From: Nonomuraea angiospora
GTDB taxonomy: Bacteria; Actinomycetota; Actinomycetes; Streptosporangiales; Streptosporangiaceae
Assembly (NCBI RefSeq): GCF_014873145.1
Contig: NZ_JADBEK010000001.1
Location: 11,346,001 to 11,410,000 of the forward strand
Direction of reading: 5' to 3'
DNA length: 64,000 nt
A model generated the notes under the pieces. It saw only the letters and a program-made list of their open reading frames with translations, was not told the origin of the DNA and searched no databases. Made by a program: the position numbers and the translations under genes. This document shows, piece after piece, positions 16,669 through 25,466 of the stretch (the stretch's first letter is position 1; each line of letters begins with the position of its first letter).

Positions 16669-18429
16669 GTGCGCAGGTCAAGAGTGCTCGCCCTGGTCAT
16701 GGCGGGGGTGCTGGTGATCGCCGGGGTGGGGTGGGCGGTCGGCTCGCGGCTGCGTTCGCCGGCCGACGAGGCGTCCGCGCGCCGCGCGCCCAAGCCCTCC
16801 CTGGTCACGGCGCCGGCCGAGCGGCGCAAGCTCACCAGTACCGTCACGGTCAGTGGCACTCTCACGTACGGATCGCCGCTGCCGGTCACGCTTGCCGGCA
16901 CGGTCGGCGGGAGCGGCATCGCCACCGGTGCGGGCGGCACGCCGCAGCGCGTCACCACGGCGCCCAGACCCGGCCCGATCCGTGCGGGACAGGTGCTGAT
17001 GCAGGTCAACGGGCGGCCGGTGTTCGCGCTGGAGGGCAAGAAGCCGATGTACCGGCCGCTCGTGCCGGGCACCGAGGGCGACGACGTCAAGCAACTCCAG
17101 CGCGCGTTGCGGGTGAAGGGGACGGGCGTCTTCGACGCGGCCACGATGGCGGCGGTCAAGCGCTGGTACGCCAAGCGCGGCTACAAGGCCCAGGAACCCG
17201 ACCTGGAATCACGCAAAACGCTGCAGCAGCTGCAGCAGGCCGTACGGTCCGCCCAGGAGACCCTGGCCGCCGATCGCAAGGCCCTGGACGAGGGGCTGGA
17301 CGTGCGGCCGCTGCGACTGCGCCGCGACAACGCCCGCCGCGACCTGCGCTCCGCCCAGGAGGCGTTGAAGGAGGCTCCGGAGATCACGCCGGAGCAGGAC
17401 ACCCAGCTGGCCGCGCTGCGGCGTGCCGTACGAGCCGCCGAGGAGCAGTCCCTCGCGGCCGAGCAGGCGCTGGCGGAGGCCAGGAAACCGGTCCCCACCC
17501 CCACCTCGACAACGACGCCCGCGCCCGCGCCCACGTCCAGCCCGGTGGACACGAGCCTGCTGGAGATGAAGGCGGCCAACGCCCGGCAGGATCTCGACGA
17601 CGCCCAGCAGGCGGTGACCGCGTACGAGGAGCAGGTCCGGATCGAGCGGGGCAAACGGCTGGAGGAGCTGCGCAAGGCCGTGCGCACCGCGAAGGAGGCC
17701 GAGGCCACCGCCGCCCAGGAGCTCAGCCGGGCCAGGAAGGTCTCGCCGCTGCGGATGAAGGTCGCTCACAGCAAGGCCAACCTGGCCGACGCCAACACCG
17801 TGCTGGCCGAGTACCGCAAGACGTACGGCGTGAGCGTGCCGGCCGGGGAGATCGTCTTCCTGCCGGCCCTGCCCGCCCGCATCGACAAGGCGGAGGTCAA
17901 GCCTGGCGACACCATCGAGGGCAAGGTCGCCACCGTGACCAGCTCCGCCTTCGCGGTCACCGGGTCGGTCGACGCCAAGGAGGCCAAGCTGCTGCGCCCG
18001 GGCCAAGAAGCCGACATGGAGACCATGGATGGCACCCAGTTGCCCGCCACACTCACCGCAACCGGTGAGGAGGCCCGCCTGACGCCGGCGGAGAGCGGGG
18101 AAGGCGAGAAAGACGACGGGTCGGACACCGGCTCGGTGCCCATTCTGCTCACGCCTGGCTCGGCCAAGGGGCTCAAGTCGCTGGTCGGCTCGCCGATGAC
18201 GGTGCGGATCTCGGTCGGTTCGACCGAGGGCGAGGTGCTGGCCGTGCCGGTGTCCGCCGTGGTCACCTCCGCCGACGGTCAGCCGCGGGTCCGGGTGGCG
18301 CTGGACGGTGACCGTATCCGCGAGGTCGAGGTCCGGACCGGGCTGACCGCCGATGGGGACGTGGAGGTCACTCCAATGCGGGCGGGCGAGCTCAAGGAGG
18401 GCGACCGGGTCGTGGTGAGCGATGCCTGA
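16669..18429 (+). CDS. HlyD/MacA-like periplasmic adaptor with peptidoglycan-binding domain
   Basis: A 586-aa protein with an N-terminal membrane anchor (VLALVMAGVLVIAGVGWAVG). A peptidoglycan-binding-1 domain follows (about residues 125-165: GDDVKQLQRALRVKGTGVFD). Next comes a long coiled coil of about 200 residues rich in Arg, Ala and Glu, interrupted by a Pro-Thr linker. C-terminal barrel and membrane-proximal segments resemble MacA. In Gram-positive bacteria such adaptors link an ABC exporter to the cell wall. The start is GTG 16669 directly after the lipoprotein stop. Its stop overlaps the ATPase gene (18422). Confidence 0.82.
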   Translation: MRRSRVLALVMAGVLVIAGVGWAVGSRLRSPADEASARRAPKPSLVTAPAERRKLTSTVTVSGTLTYGSPLPVTLAGTVGGSGIATGAGGTPQRVTTAPRPGPIRAGQVLMQVNGRPVFALEGKKPMYRPLVPGTEGDDVKQLQRALRVKGTGVFDAATMAAVKRWYAKRGYKAQEPDLESRKTLQQLQQAVRSAQETLAADRKALDEGLDVRPLRLRRDNARRDLRSAQEALKEAPEITPEQDTQLAALRRAVRAAEEQSLAAEQALAEARKPVPTPTSTTTPAPAPTSSPVDTSLLEMKAANARQDLDDAQQAVTAYEEQVRIERGKRLEELRKAVRTAKEAEATAAQELSRARKVSPLRMKVAHSKANLADANTVLAEYRKTYGVSVPAGEIVFLPALPARIDKAEVKPGDTIEGKVATVTSSAFAVTGSVDAKEAKLLRPGQEADMETMDGTQLPATLTATGEEARLTPAESGEGEKDDGSDTGSVPILLTPGSAKGLKSLVGSPMTVRISVGSTEGEVLAVPVSAVVTSADGQPRVRVALDGDRIREVEVRTGLTADGDVEVTPMRAGELKEGDRVVVSDA

Positions 18430-19099
18430 GCCCGTCATCGAACTGACCGCCGTCTCCCGCGAGTTTCCGGCGGACCCGCCGGTGCGCGCGCTGGCCGAGG
18501 CGGACCTGCGCGTCGACCCCGGCGATTACGTGGCCATCATCGGACCGTCCGGCTCCGGCAAGTCCACCCTCCTCAACATCCTGGGACTGCTGGACCGGCC
18601 GACCTCCGGCTCCTACCGGCTGGACGGCGTCGAGACCACGACGCTGCGCGACGGCGCGCGGACCCGGCTGCGCGGCACCCGCATCGGCTTCGTCTTCCAG
18701 TCCTTCCACCTGCTGTCCCATCGGACGGTCGTGGAGAACGTGATGCTCGCCGAGGTGTACGGGCAGCATCCGCGCGCCGGCCGGCGGGCACGTGCCGAGC
18801 AAGCGCTTGATCAGGTAGGCATGAGCCATCGCGTCGGCTTCGTCCCCGACCGGCTGTCGGGCGGCGAGCGCCAGCGTGTGGCCATCGCCCGAGCGCTGAT
18901 GGCCCGGCCCGCCCTGCTGCTGTGCGACGAGCCGACCGGCAACCTCGACAGCCGCAACACCGCGGCCATCCTCGACCTGTTCGACGCCCTGCGCGCCGAC
19001 GGCCTCACCGTCTTGGTGATCACGCACGAGGACGAGGTGAGCGCCAGGGCCAAACGCCGGGTGCGCATCGGCGACGGCGTCCTCACCGAGCAGGGGTGA
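18422..19099 (+). CDS. ABC transporter ATPase, MacB/LolD type
   Basis: A 225-aa ATPase with Walker A GPSGSGKS, the MacB/LolD marker NILGLLDRPTSG and Q-loop FVFQSFHLL, signature LSGGERQR and Walker B LLCDEPTGNLD. Length is typical. It overlaps the adaptor gene by eight bases and precedes the FtsX-like permease. Together they form a MacAB-like mechanotransmission exporter or envelope-stress system. Confidence 0.9.
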   Translation: MPEPVIELTAVSREFPADPPVRALAEADLRVDPGDYVAIIGPSGSGKSTLLNILGLLDRPTSGSYRLDGVETTTLRDGARTRLRGTRIGFVFQSFHLLSHRTVVENVMLAEVYGQHPRAGRRARAEQALDQVGMSHRVGFVPDRLSGGERQRVAIARALMARPALLLCDEPTGNLDSRNTAAILDLFDALRADGLTVLVITHEDEVSARAKRRVRIGDGVLTEQG

Positions 19100-19101
19100 G
19101 C

Positions 19102-20280
19102 ATGGATCTCCGCGACCTGTGGGCTGAGTCTCTCGCCGGGATGCTCGCCCGCCCGATGCGCTCTGCCCTGACCACCCTCGGCACCGTTCTGGGCATCACC
19201 ACGCTGGTGGTCACCCTGGGCATCGCGGCGACCGCGGGCAACCAGATCGTCGGCCGCTTCGACGAGCTGCTGGCCACCAGCATCACCGTCGAGGTGCCGC
19301 GTGGCGGCCACAACCCCCTGGTCACCTGGGAGGCGGCCAAGGAGCTGCGGCGCCTGCGCGGCGTGACGTCGGCGACCGCGCTGGCGCAGAGCGACGCGAG
19401 CTCCAACCTCGTCGTGACCGCCAACAACCTGCTCGACCCGACCCGGGTGACCGGGCAGACCCTCGCGGTCGTCGCGGCCACCCCCGACCTGCCGGAGACC
19501 ACCCGCGGCCGGATGGCGGCCGGGCGGTTCTACGACGCCGGCCACGTGGCCCGCCGCGATCGGGTGGTCGTGCTGGGGGAGCAGGCCGCCGAGATGCTCG
19601 GGATCACCAGCCTGGAGCACTCGCCGGCGGTGTTCATCAAGGACCGGGCCTACACGGTCATCGGCATCATCAGCGGCCTGAGGCGCGAGCAGATCCTGGC
19701 CAGCGCGGTGCTCGTCCCGCCTGCCCTGGGTCCCGATTTCGGTTTGAAGGACGTCACCCGCGTCCTGGTCGCCACTCAGCTGGGCGCCGCCGAGCTCATC
19801 GCCCGCCAGGCGCCGCTCGCGCTCAGCCCCGACCGCAGCGGGGAACTGCAGGTGATCGCCCCACCCAGTGCCAAGCGGGTGCGGGACGGTGCCCAGGACG
19901 ACGTCAACGGCCTCTTCCTCGTCCTCGGTCTGGTCTCCCTGGTCGTCGGGGCGGTGGGCATCGCGAACGTCACCCTTGTCACGGTCATGGAGCGGGTCGC
20001 CGAGATAGGCCTGCGCCGTGCGCTGGGCGCGGCCCGCCGGCACATCGCCGCCCAGTTTCTGTTGGAGTCCAGCCTGACCGGGCTGACCGGCGGGGTGATC
20101 GGAGCCAGCCTGGGGATGGTGACCGTGGTCGCGGTGGCGGCCGTACGCCAGTGGACCCCGGTCCTCGACCTACGGCTGGCGCTGGCCGCGCCGGTGGCGG
20201 GTGCGTTGGTGGGGCTCCTGGCGGGCCTGTATCCGGCGCTGCGAGCCGCTCGCATGGAGCCGGTCGACGCACTGCGATGA
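19102..20280 (+). CDS. ABC transporter permease, MacB/FtsX family
   Basis: A 392-aa permease with one N-terminal helix after MLARPMRSALTTLGTVLGI, a large extracellular domain (about residues 50-260) and three C-terminal helices. It has the FtsX motif region NVTLVTVMERVAEIGLRRA and ALGAARRHIAAQFLLES. ATG 19102 is preceded by AGGGG at good spacing; GTG 19096 in the same frame overlaps the ATPase stop but lacks a ribosome site. It completes the export operon 15804-20280. Confidence 0.88.
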   Translation: MDLRDLWAESLAGMLARPMRSALTTLGTVLGITTLVVTLGIAATAGNQIVGRFDELLATSITVEVPRGGHNPLVTWEAAKELRRLRGVTSATALAQSDASSNLVVTANNLLDPTRVTGQTLAVVAATPDLPETTRGRMAAGRFYDAGHVARRDRVVVLGEQAAEMLGITSLEHSPAVFIKDRAYTVIGIISGLRREQILASAVLVPPALGPDFGLKDVTRVLVATQLGAAELIARQAPLALSPDRSGELQVIAPPSAKRVRDGAQDDVNGLFLVLGLVSLVVGAVGIANVTLVTVMERVAEIGLRRALGAARRHIAAQFLLESSLTGLTGGVIGASLGMVTVVAVAAVRQWTPVLDLRLALAAPVAGALVGLLAGLYPALRAARMEPVDALR

Positions 20281-20589
20281 CCGTTCTTGGGGGGGCTCGG
20301 CAGACTTGCCAGAAGCGAGGTCACCATCTCATTCCCCGCTGAGGCCAGCCCCACCGGGATCGCCATCCGAAGCCTCGTCAACGGCGCCAGGCCTGACACA
20401 GAGGGTCGCGCCGACGCCACCCGGCCCGGCCGCAGCAAGGGCAAGAGCCGCGCAATCCAAACCCGCATGGTCGTGGCCTGCAATCGCCTTGCAAGCCGAT
20501 CACCGGGCACACGTCCGAGTGTCACATTCCGATTGTCAGAGCGCCCTTCTGACTCTGGCTGCGGTCTTCCCCCGGAATCACCTCGGGTG

Positions 20590-20721
20590 AGCCCCGCCCT
20601 GATTCGTGGCGATTTCGACGACAACCCGTGCGCCTTGAACGTCGGCACCGCCTGGCTGGTCGACGGCGTCCTGCCGAAGCGGGACGTCGTCTGCGAGGCG
20701 TCCACTCCGATCGCGAACTGA
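20590..20721 (+). pseudogene. Possible C-terminal remnant of a TAP-like secreted hydrolase
   Basis: The last 40 or so residues of an open frame read DDNPCALNVGTAWLVDGVLP and then KRDVVCEAS. This resembles the disulfide-bearing C-terminus of tripeptidyl-aminopeptidase-like alpha/beta hydrolases of actinomycetes. The rest of the 144-aa frame back to 20287 has no resemblance to a hydrolase. A perfect 15-bp terminator hairpin follows at 20733, as expected after a real gene end. The family assignment is tentative. Confidence 0.35.
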
Positions 20722-20732
20722 CCTCGACAGCC

Positions 20733-20768
20733 GTACGGCCGGGACGCGGTTCTGCGTCCCGGCCGTAC
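20733..20768 (+). terminator. Perfect 15-bp stem hairpin, rho-independent-like
   Basis: GTACGGCCGGGACGC (20733-20747) pairs without mismatch with GCGTCCCGGCCGTAC (20754-20768) around a 6-base loop. There is no clear T-run, as often in actinomycetes. It follows the hydrolase remnant. Confidence 0.7.
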
Positions 20769-20904
20769 CCGATGGCGACGGCTTGGGTCACTGTCCTCTC
20801 CTATTTCGGCCGTCGAGCACGATCACCGGTCCGATCTCCCACTGCTTCACGAGTCACGGGAGGGCGATTTCGCTGTCCGTGAGTCGCTTTGGGCTCTGGC
20901 GACC

Positions 20905-20935
20905 TTGACTGTGCCGTAGGGGCATGGGGTGGAAT
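20905..20935 (+). promoter_or_regulatory. MerR-type promoter with 19-bp spacer, leaderless
   Basis: TTGACT (20905-20910), a 19-bp spacer containing TGCC-gtagg-GGCA, and TGGAAT (20930-20935) precede a GTG codon at 20942 by seven bases. The layout is identical to the promoter at 14740-14777. It suggests MerR autoregulation of a leaderless gene. Confidence 0.5.
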
Positions 20936-20941
20936 GCCCCG

Positions 20942-21481
20942 GTGCAGAAAAACCTCGGATGGAGCACTCGTGAGGTGGCCGAGCTCGCGGGCACGACGCT
21001 GAAGACTGTCCGGCATTACCACGACATCGGGCTGTTGGAGGAGCCGGTGGCCGGGATGCTGATGGCCGCGGCTCCGCTCGGGACGCTGGCCGGTGTGACG
21101 GTCTTCGCCAGGTATGTGTCTTCGCGTGCACGGCTGACCCTGCTGGGACCGCTGGCCATTCTGACCAGCGTGCCTCTGGTGTTCGCAGCCTTCGAACCGG
21201 GGGTGGCCGGTTCTGTCGTGCTCTGGACGTTGATCGGGGTGTTCTCCGCCTACCAGGTCACGGCCAACGCCGAGTTCGTCAGGGCGGTGCCGGACCACCG
21301 CCGCCGCCAGGCGGTCGGGCTGGCCGGATCCGGGGTGATCCCGGCCCAGGGGCTCGGGATCGCCGCGGGCGGCCTGCTGGCCGAGCTCTCGGATCCGGCC
21401 ACCGCCATCGCGATCGTCGGAGTGGCCGGCATACTCGCGGCGGTGCCGATCGCCGTCGCCTGGCGGACCATGACCCGCTGA
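20942..21481 (+). pseudogene. Chimera: MerR helix-turn-helix joined to C-terminal part of an MFS transporter
   Basis: Starting at the leaderless GTG 20942, the first 32 or so residues are a MerR-type helix-turn-helix (WSTREVAELAGTTLKTVRHY, then HDIGLLEEP). They pass without break into about 145 residues that are MFS helices 8-12 (AAPLGTLAGVTVFARYV, AFEPGVAGSVVLW, IPAQGLGIAAGGLLAEL). The MerR wing, coiled coil and effector domain are missing, and MFS helices 1-7 are missing. An upstream ATG at 20924 is possible but has poor ribosome-site spacing. A functional product is unlikely. Whether the MFS part belongs with the half at 14777 cannot be told from one sequence. Confidence 0.7.
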
Positions 21482-21519
21482 CCTGTACCTCCTCCGCGGG
21501 CCTACCCGATCTCCGATCT

Positions 21520-22068
21520 TTACTGCTCGGCGGTGTAGACGATCTCCACCCGGCGGTTGAGTGCCCGGTTCTTCGCGTTGGGCTTGTTGCCGACGATGTT
21601 GGGCACCCGGGGTTCGGCCTCGCCGTGGCCGACGGCCTCGAAGGTGATGGAGCGTCCGGCGACCAGTCCGGCGAGCGTGCCGCGCACGGCCTCCGCACGG
21701 CGCTGTGACAGGCGCAGGTTGTAGGCGTCGGTGCCCTGGTCGTCGGTGTGACCGGCGATCTTGACGGTGTCTCCGGCAGAGTCCGTACTGATCTGCTCGG
21801 CGACCTTCGCCAGCCGGTCCCTGACCTTCGCCGTGATGTCGGACTTGTCGAGGGCGAAGAGGACGTCGCTGGTCAGCGTGACGGTGACGATCCTGTCGTC
21901 ACGGGTCTCGCTCTCGGTGGCGTCCAGAGACTCCACAGTGAGCCGGATGCTCTCGACAGCCTGCCTGATGTCCTCCACGGGGAACGTTCCGCCGACCGGA
22001 TCGGGTGTTCCGGTGGCGAGCATCATGACGACCGCGAGGCCCAGGAAGCGCTCAGGAGATCGGTACAT
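21520..22068 (-). CDS. OmpA-family domain protein, secreted
   Basis: A 182-aa protein with an N-terminal hydrophobic segment (FLGLAVVMMLATG) and a C-terminal OmpA-like domain (about residues 65-180). The domain shows LFALDKSDIT, IAGHTDDQGTDAYNLRLSQR and the RALNRRVEIVY ending. This domain binds peptidoglycan non-covalently (the D/R residues of the NLxLSxxRA motif are present). It overlaps the upstream lipoprotein gene by 17 bases and is probably co-translated with it. Confidence 0.85.
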   Translation of the reverse strand: MYRSPERFLGLAVVMMLATGTPDPVGGTFPVEDIRQAVESIRLTVESLDATESETRDDRIVTVTLTSDVLFALDKSDITAKVRDRLAKVAEQISTDSAGDTVKIAGHTDDQGTDAYNLRLSQRRAEAVRGTLAGLVAGRSITFEAVGHGEAEPRVPNIVGNKPNAKNRALNRRVEIVYTAEQ

Positions 22069-22681
22069 CGGTAATGATCCCGAACTGCGGGATTTCGATG
22101 TGGACCTTGGTCACTTCGGGGGGCGGGGCGGCGAACATCGCGTAGAAGGGATAGCTCCTGCCCTCCTCGATGGGCTTGCCGCCGCTGGTCTCGGAGCACA
22201 GGCAACTCTTCGTACCGGTACGGCCGGGCCGGTAGCGCTTGGCGTTGCCGGTGTCCACCAGGGAAATGCCTCCGACCGTGTAGTCGAGGGGGCCCTGTCC
22301 CAGGTCGTGGCCGATCCGCCAGGCCGGCCCGTCCTCGTGGGTGAGGGTGAAGTTCAAGGTGGTGGTCTTGCCCTCGCGACGGAGTTGGGTGATGACCAGG
22401 GTCATCTGGCGGCCGTCAAGGCCGAACTTCCGGGATGCGACCGGTTCCTGTGGCGCCGGTGAGGCGCTGGTCCCGGACGGCTCCGCCGAGGAGCCGGTCG
22501 CAGACGGCTGCGGCGGCGCGCTCGGGGCGACTTCGGGCGCGGCACCGGCAGGGGCCCGTTCCGCCTGCGCGCCGGTTTGGCGCTCCGCGCCGCCGCTTTC
22601 GCTGGGCAGGCCCGTCCCCGCGCACGCGGACAACGCGAGCGCGAGAGCGGGCATCGCGGCCACGATGGTCTTTCTCATCAA
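22052..22681 (-). CDS. Lipoprotein of unknown function, partner of the OmpA-like protein
   Basis: A 209-aa lipoprotein with signal peptide and lipobox ALSACAG. A Pro/Ala/Ser-rich linker of about 65 residues follows. A C-terminal beta-rich domain of about 130 residues has MTLVITQLRREGKTTTLNFT and contains two nearby cysteines (KSCLCSE). The domain looks like the secreted regulatory or sensory domains common beside OmpA-like proteins in actinomycetes, but I do not recognise a named family. It overlaps the OmpA-like gene. Confidence 0.75.
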   Translation of the reverse strand: MMRKTIVAAMPALALALSACAGTGLPSESGGAERQTGAQAERAPAGAAPEVAPSAPPQPSATGSSAEPSGTSASPAPQEPVASRKFGLDGRQMTLVITQLRREGKTTTLNFTLTHEDGPAWRIGHDLGQGPLDYTVGGISLVDTGNAKRYRPGRTGTKSCLCSETSGGKPIEEGRSYPFYAMFAAPPPEVTKVHIEIPQFGIITDVPIS

Positions 22682-22853
22682 AGAAGATCCTCATTGCTCG
22701 TCCGGCGGTCTTGAACCGGCAGGGGGCGATGCCATCGTTTCGGCCGGTGGCCGCGCCGGCCATGGGGTTATCCCTACTCCTGCCGTACGCGGAGCGGCTT
22801 TCCTGACCATAGGGTTGACGACGATCTATCAGCTCATGGAAGGCCAGTGGCGG

Positions 22854-23510
22854 ATGCGGGTGATGGTCGCCGACGACTCGCTGCTGTTTCGCGAAGGGCT
22901 CGCGCGGCTGCTCACCGAGCGCGGATTCGACGTCATGGGTCAGGCCGGCGACGCCGCCTGGCTCGCCAGTCTCGTACGCAAGGACCCGCCCGACGTGGTC
23001 GTGGTGGACATCCGCATGCCGCCCACGTACACCGCCGAGGGGCTCACCGTGGCGCGCGAGCTGCGTGCCGAGCACCCCGGCCTCGGTGTGCTGATCCTTT
23101 CGCAGTACGTCGAGACGCACTACGCCGCCCAGCTCTTCGAGGAGGTCGAATCCTGCGGTGGAGGGGGCGCGGGTTATCTGCTGAAAGACCGGGTCACCCG
23201 GTTGGGTGACCTGGAGAGCGGTGTCCGGCGCGTCGGAGCGGGCGGCCTGGTCCTCGATCCCTCGGTGGTGGACCGGCTGCTGCGGCGACGGCGTACGCGA
23301 GATCCGCTCGGCGAGCTGACCGACCGGGAGCGCGAGGTCCTGGGCCTGATGGCCGAGGGGCGTACCAACACGGCCATCGCCAAGGCGATGAGCGTCACCG
23401 TCAAGACGATCGAGGCGCACGTACGCAACATCTTCGACCGGCTCGACCTGGCACTCACGGAGGACGACAATCGCCGGGTTCTCGCGGTTCTCGCGTATCT
23501 GCGCCGCTGA
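22854..23510 (+). CDS. NarL/LuxR-family response regulator
   Basis: A 218-aa protein with a receiver domain (residues 1-120, phospho-acceptor Asp52 in VVVVDIRMP, acidic pair Asp7-Asp8) and a C-terminal LuxR helix-turn-helix (LTDREREVLGLMAEGRTNTA, then VKTIEAHVRNIF). ATG 22854 lies about 10 bases after GGAAGG; ATG 22836 is an alternative lacking a ribosome site. A glycine-rich loop (CGGGGAG) before the conserved Lys (LLKD) is longer than usual. The nearest kinase is at 25467-26540 on the other strand and may be its partner. Confidence 0.88.
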   Translation: MRVMVADDSLLFREGLARLLTERGFDVMGQAGDAAWLASLVRKDPPDVVVVDIRMPPTYTAEGLTVARELRAEHPGLGVLILSQYVETHYAAQLFEEVESCGGGGAGYLLKDRVTRLGDLESGVRRVGAGGLVLDPSVVDRLLRRRRTRDPLGELTDREREVLGLMAEGRTNTAIAKAMSVTVKTIEAHVRNIFDRLDLALTEDDNRRVLAVLAYLRR

Positions 23511-23569
23511 TGCCTCCCGGGCTGAACGTGGTCGTTGGTTCGCGTTCCACGAGTGCTGGGGGTCCCGGA

Positions 23570-23609
23570 CGATCCCGTTGACCCTCCCCCTCGGCGGTCA
23601 ACGGGATCG
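23570..23609. terminator. Bidirectional terminator hairpin between convergent genes
   Basis: CGATCCCGTTGACC (23570-23583) and GGTCAACGGGATCG (23596-23609) form a perfect 14-bp stem with a 12-base loop. It lies between the convergent response regulator and the propeller protein. Confidence 0.75.
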
Positions 23610-23614
23610 GGCGC

Positions 23615-24610
23615 TCAACTCGGAGGCTGCGCGCCGGCCAAGGGGACGGTCGAAATCCTGAACGGGGTCACCGGCGGCAGGCCCTCGCGCCAGCGGTTGT
23701 ACTGACTGTTCACGACCAGGGCATGCCGAGCGGTGAGGGCGATGGCGCTCGGGTGCAGGAAGCCGCCGGGCGGATCGTACCTGGCGCTGTAGCGGCCCCG
23801 CGACAGGTCGTTGGCCATCGTCAGCACGGTGACCTGAGGGCGGGCGCCTTCGTAGTAGCTGCCCTGCACCACGTACAGCAGGTCGCCGCGTAGCGCCAGG
23901 CCGTCGCCGTTACGCAGCGGGTGACCGCCGAGATCGACCTGCACGGCCTGGCGGGTGTGCCGGTCGATTCGCCACAGTTGCCCGGTGTTGCTGTTGACGG
24001 TGAGCAGGTGACGGCCGGCGGTGAGGATGCCGTTGAGGTTGACCGCGCCGTCCACCCAGTCGATGGGCGACGCGGCCACGTCCAGCCAGTGCTCGATCCG
24101 CCAACGGCCGCCCTCGCGGGCCACTCGGTAGATGACCGGCACATACGAGTCCGTGGCGTAGGCGAGACCGTCGTCGGCCACGGTGATCTCGTTGAGGAAG
24201 CCGCTGACGGCGCCGTTCATGGTGGCCAGCAGACGGCGGGTGCGGGTGTCGTAGACGCGCAGGGTGTGGGTGTCGGCGCCGCCGACGTAAAGCCGGCCGT
24301 CGCGATCGAGCGTCATCCCGGAGGTGACGCGACGGCTGTCCTGCTCCTTGGGCGACCACACCTCGGCCTCCGGTCGGGTCAGGTGCCCGCGGTAGAGGGC
24401 GCCGTCCTCGGCACTGCCCACGTAGAAGTGCCCGGTACGACGGTCATAGGCCATGCCGGTGGGGAAGGCCCGCTCGCCGGGGATGACGTACCCCTCGGCA
24501 AGCGGCTCCACCGATCCGGCGGAGGCCCGCCCGGCCGGTATGGTAGCGGCCAGTGTCATCCCGGCGACCCCGGCCACGACCGACCGCCGGGACGGAACGA
24601 TCCCGCTCAT
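23615..24610 (-). CDS. Secreted SMP-30/NHL-type beta-propeller protein
   Basis: A 331-aa protein with a twin-arginine-like signal (PSRRSVVAGVAGMTL) and repeated propeller blades (GMAYDRRTGHFYVGSAEDGA, SGMTLDRDGRLYVGGAD, YATDSYVPVIYRV). The blades resemble the SMP-30/gluconolactonase/NHL superfamily. The catalytic role is not clear and a superoxide or lactone function cannot be assigned. ATG 24610 overlaps the TGA of the upstream secreted protein by four bases (ATGA), so they form a two-gene operon. Confidence 0.72.
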   Translation of the reverse strand: MSGIVPSRRSVVAGVAGMTLAATIPAGRASAGSVEPLAEGYVIPGERAFPTGMAYDRRTGHFYVGSAEDGALYRGHLTRPEAEVWSPKEQDSRRVTSGMTLDRDGRLYVGGADTHTLRVYDTRTRRLLATMNGAVSGFLNEITVADDGLAYATDSYVPVIYRVAREGGRWRIEHWLDVAASPIDWVDGAVNLNGILTAGRHLLTVNSNTGQLWRIDRHTRQAVQVDLGGHPLRNGDGLALRGDLLYVVQGSYYEGARPQVTVLTMANDLSRGRYSARYDPPGGFLHPSAIALTARHALVVNSQYNRWREGLPPVTPFRISTVPLAGAQPPS

Positions 24611-25392
24611 CGCCCGTCCTCCTGATCGGCCAGCAGCGGTGTCCGGACGGTGGGCAGAACGACTTGGCCGGTCACGAACTCGCTCCACAACCCGAAGTCC
24701 AGCACGTCGCCCGGCTTGGCACTGGTCTCGGCGAAACCGACCGTACGGCCCTGATGCTGCCGCGTCGCGCCGAAGGAGAGCTGGAACCGCGTGGTCCCCG
24801 GGCGGTCCTGCGGCGGCACGGACGTGGGCGGCAGGATCTCGTCCAGCGCCCACCGGTAGTCCTTCCGGTACGGATCCGCGACCCGTTCCAAGGTCTGCTC
24901 CAGGATCACCCCGGAGGCGGGCAGCACCACCAGGACCCCAGGAAGCCGCCCGATCCGCGTGTTGAAGGCCAGTACCTCCTGCGACTGCCCGTCCGCCGAC
25001 TCGCCGAGGCCACCGCCGATCCGCGCCCCCGCCGGGCACGCTCGCGCCCCCTGCTTCTCGATCACCGCACGCGCGCAGGTGGGAAAGGCGCCGGGATTGA
25101 AGCTCACCGAACGGTCGAAAAGGAACACGAACCGCCGGGCCCCGGCCGGAACCTGCCCCGTCTCGGCCCGGCTCCGCCGATCGAAGGCCAGCGTCACACT
25201 CCGGCCGGCACCGCGGGTCGCCGTAACCGACAACGCGTCTATGTTCCTCGTGCCCTCGACGTCGGGCTCGTACGGGCGCTGCGGCCCGCCGGGCGCGGGG
25301 TCGGGCGGGGCGGCGCTCGCGTTCGCGGCGGACGCGAGCATGGACAAGGCGGCCAACGCGGCGGCCGCGGTCATGAAAATTCTCAATTTCAC
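24607..25392 (-). CDS. Secreted protein of unknown function
   Basis: A roughly 261-aa protein with an N-terminal signal peptide (MTAAAALAALSMLASAANAS). The mature domain contains two cysteines (FPTCARAV and ARACPAG) and a beta-rich pattern. GTG 25392 follows GGAG by four bases and is the preferred start; GTG 25395 is equivalent. I do not recognise the family. It is translationally coupled to the beta-propeller gene downstream and lies just after a histidine kinase gene on the same strand. Confidence 0.65.
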   Translation of the reverse strand: MKLRIFMTAAAALAALSMLASAANASAAPPDPAPGGPQRPYEPDVEGTRNIDALSVTATRGAGRSVTLAFDRRSRAETGQVPAGARRFVFLFDRSVSFNPGAFPTCARAVIEKQGARACPAGARIGGGLGESADGQSQEVLAFNTRIGRLPGVLVVLPASGVILEQTLERVADPYRKDYRWALDEILPPTSVPPQDRPGTTRFQLSFGATRQHQGRTVGFAETSAKPGDVLDFGLWSEFVTGQVVLPTVRTPLLADQEDGR

Positions 25393-25466
25393 CACACTCC
25401 AAGAGGTCAGAACCGGCCAGAACGCTCTGATCATCGTCGTGGCCCGCTGGACCCCTTTCCAGAGGG

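Noticed and set aside
20287..20721. 144-aa plus-strand open frame as a complete gene
   Set aside because: Only its last 40 or so residues resemble a known protein; no ribosome site or signal peptide supports the rest.
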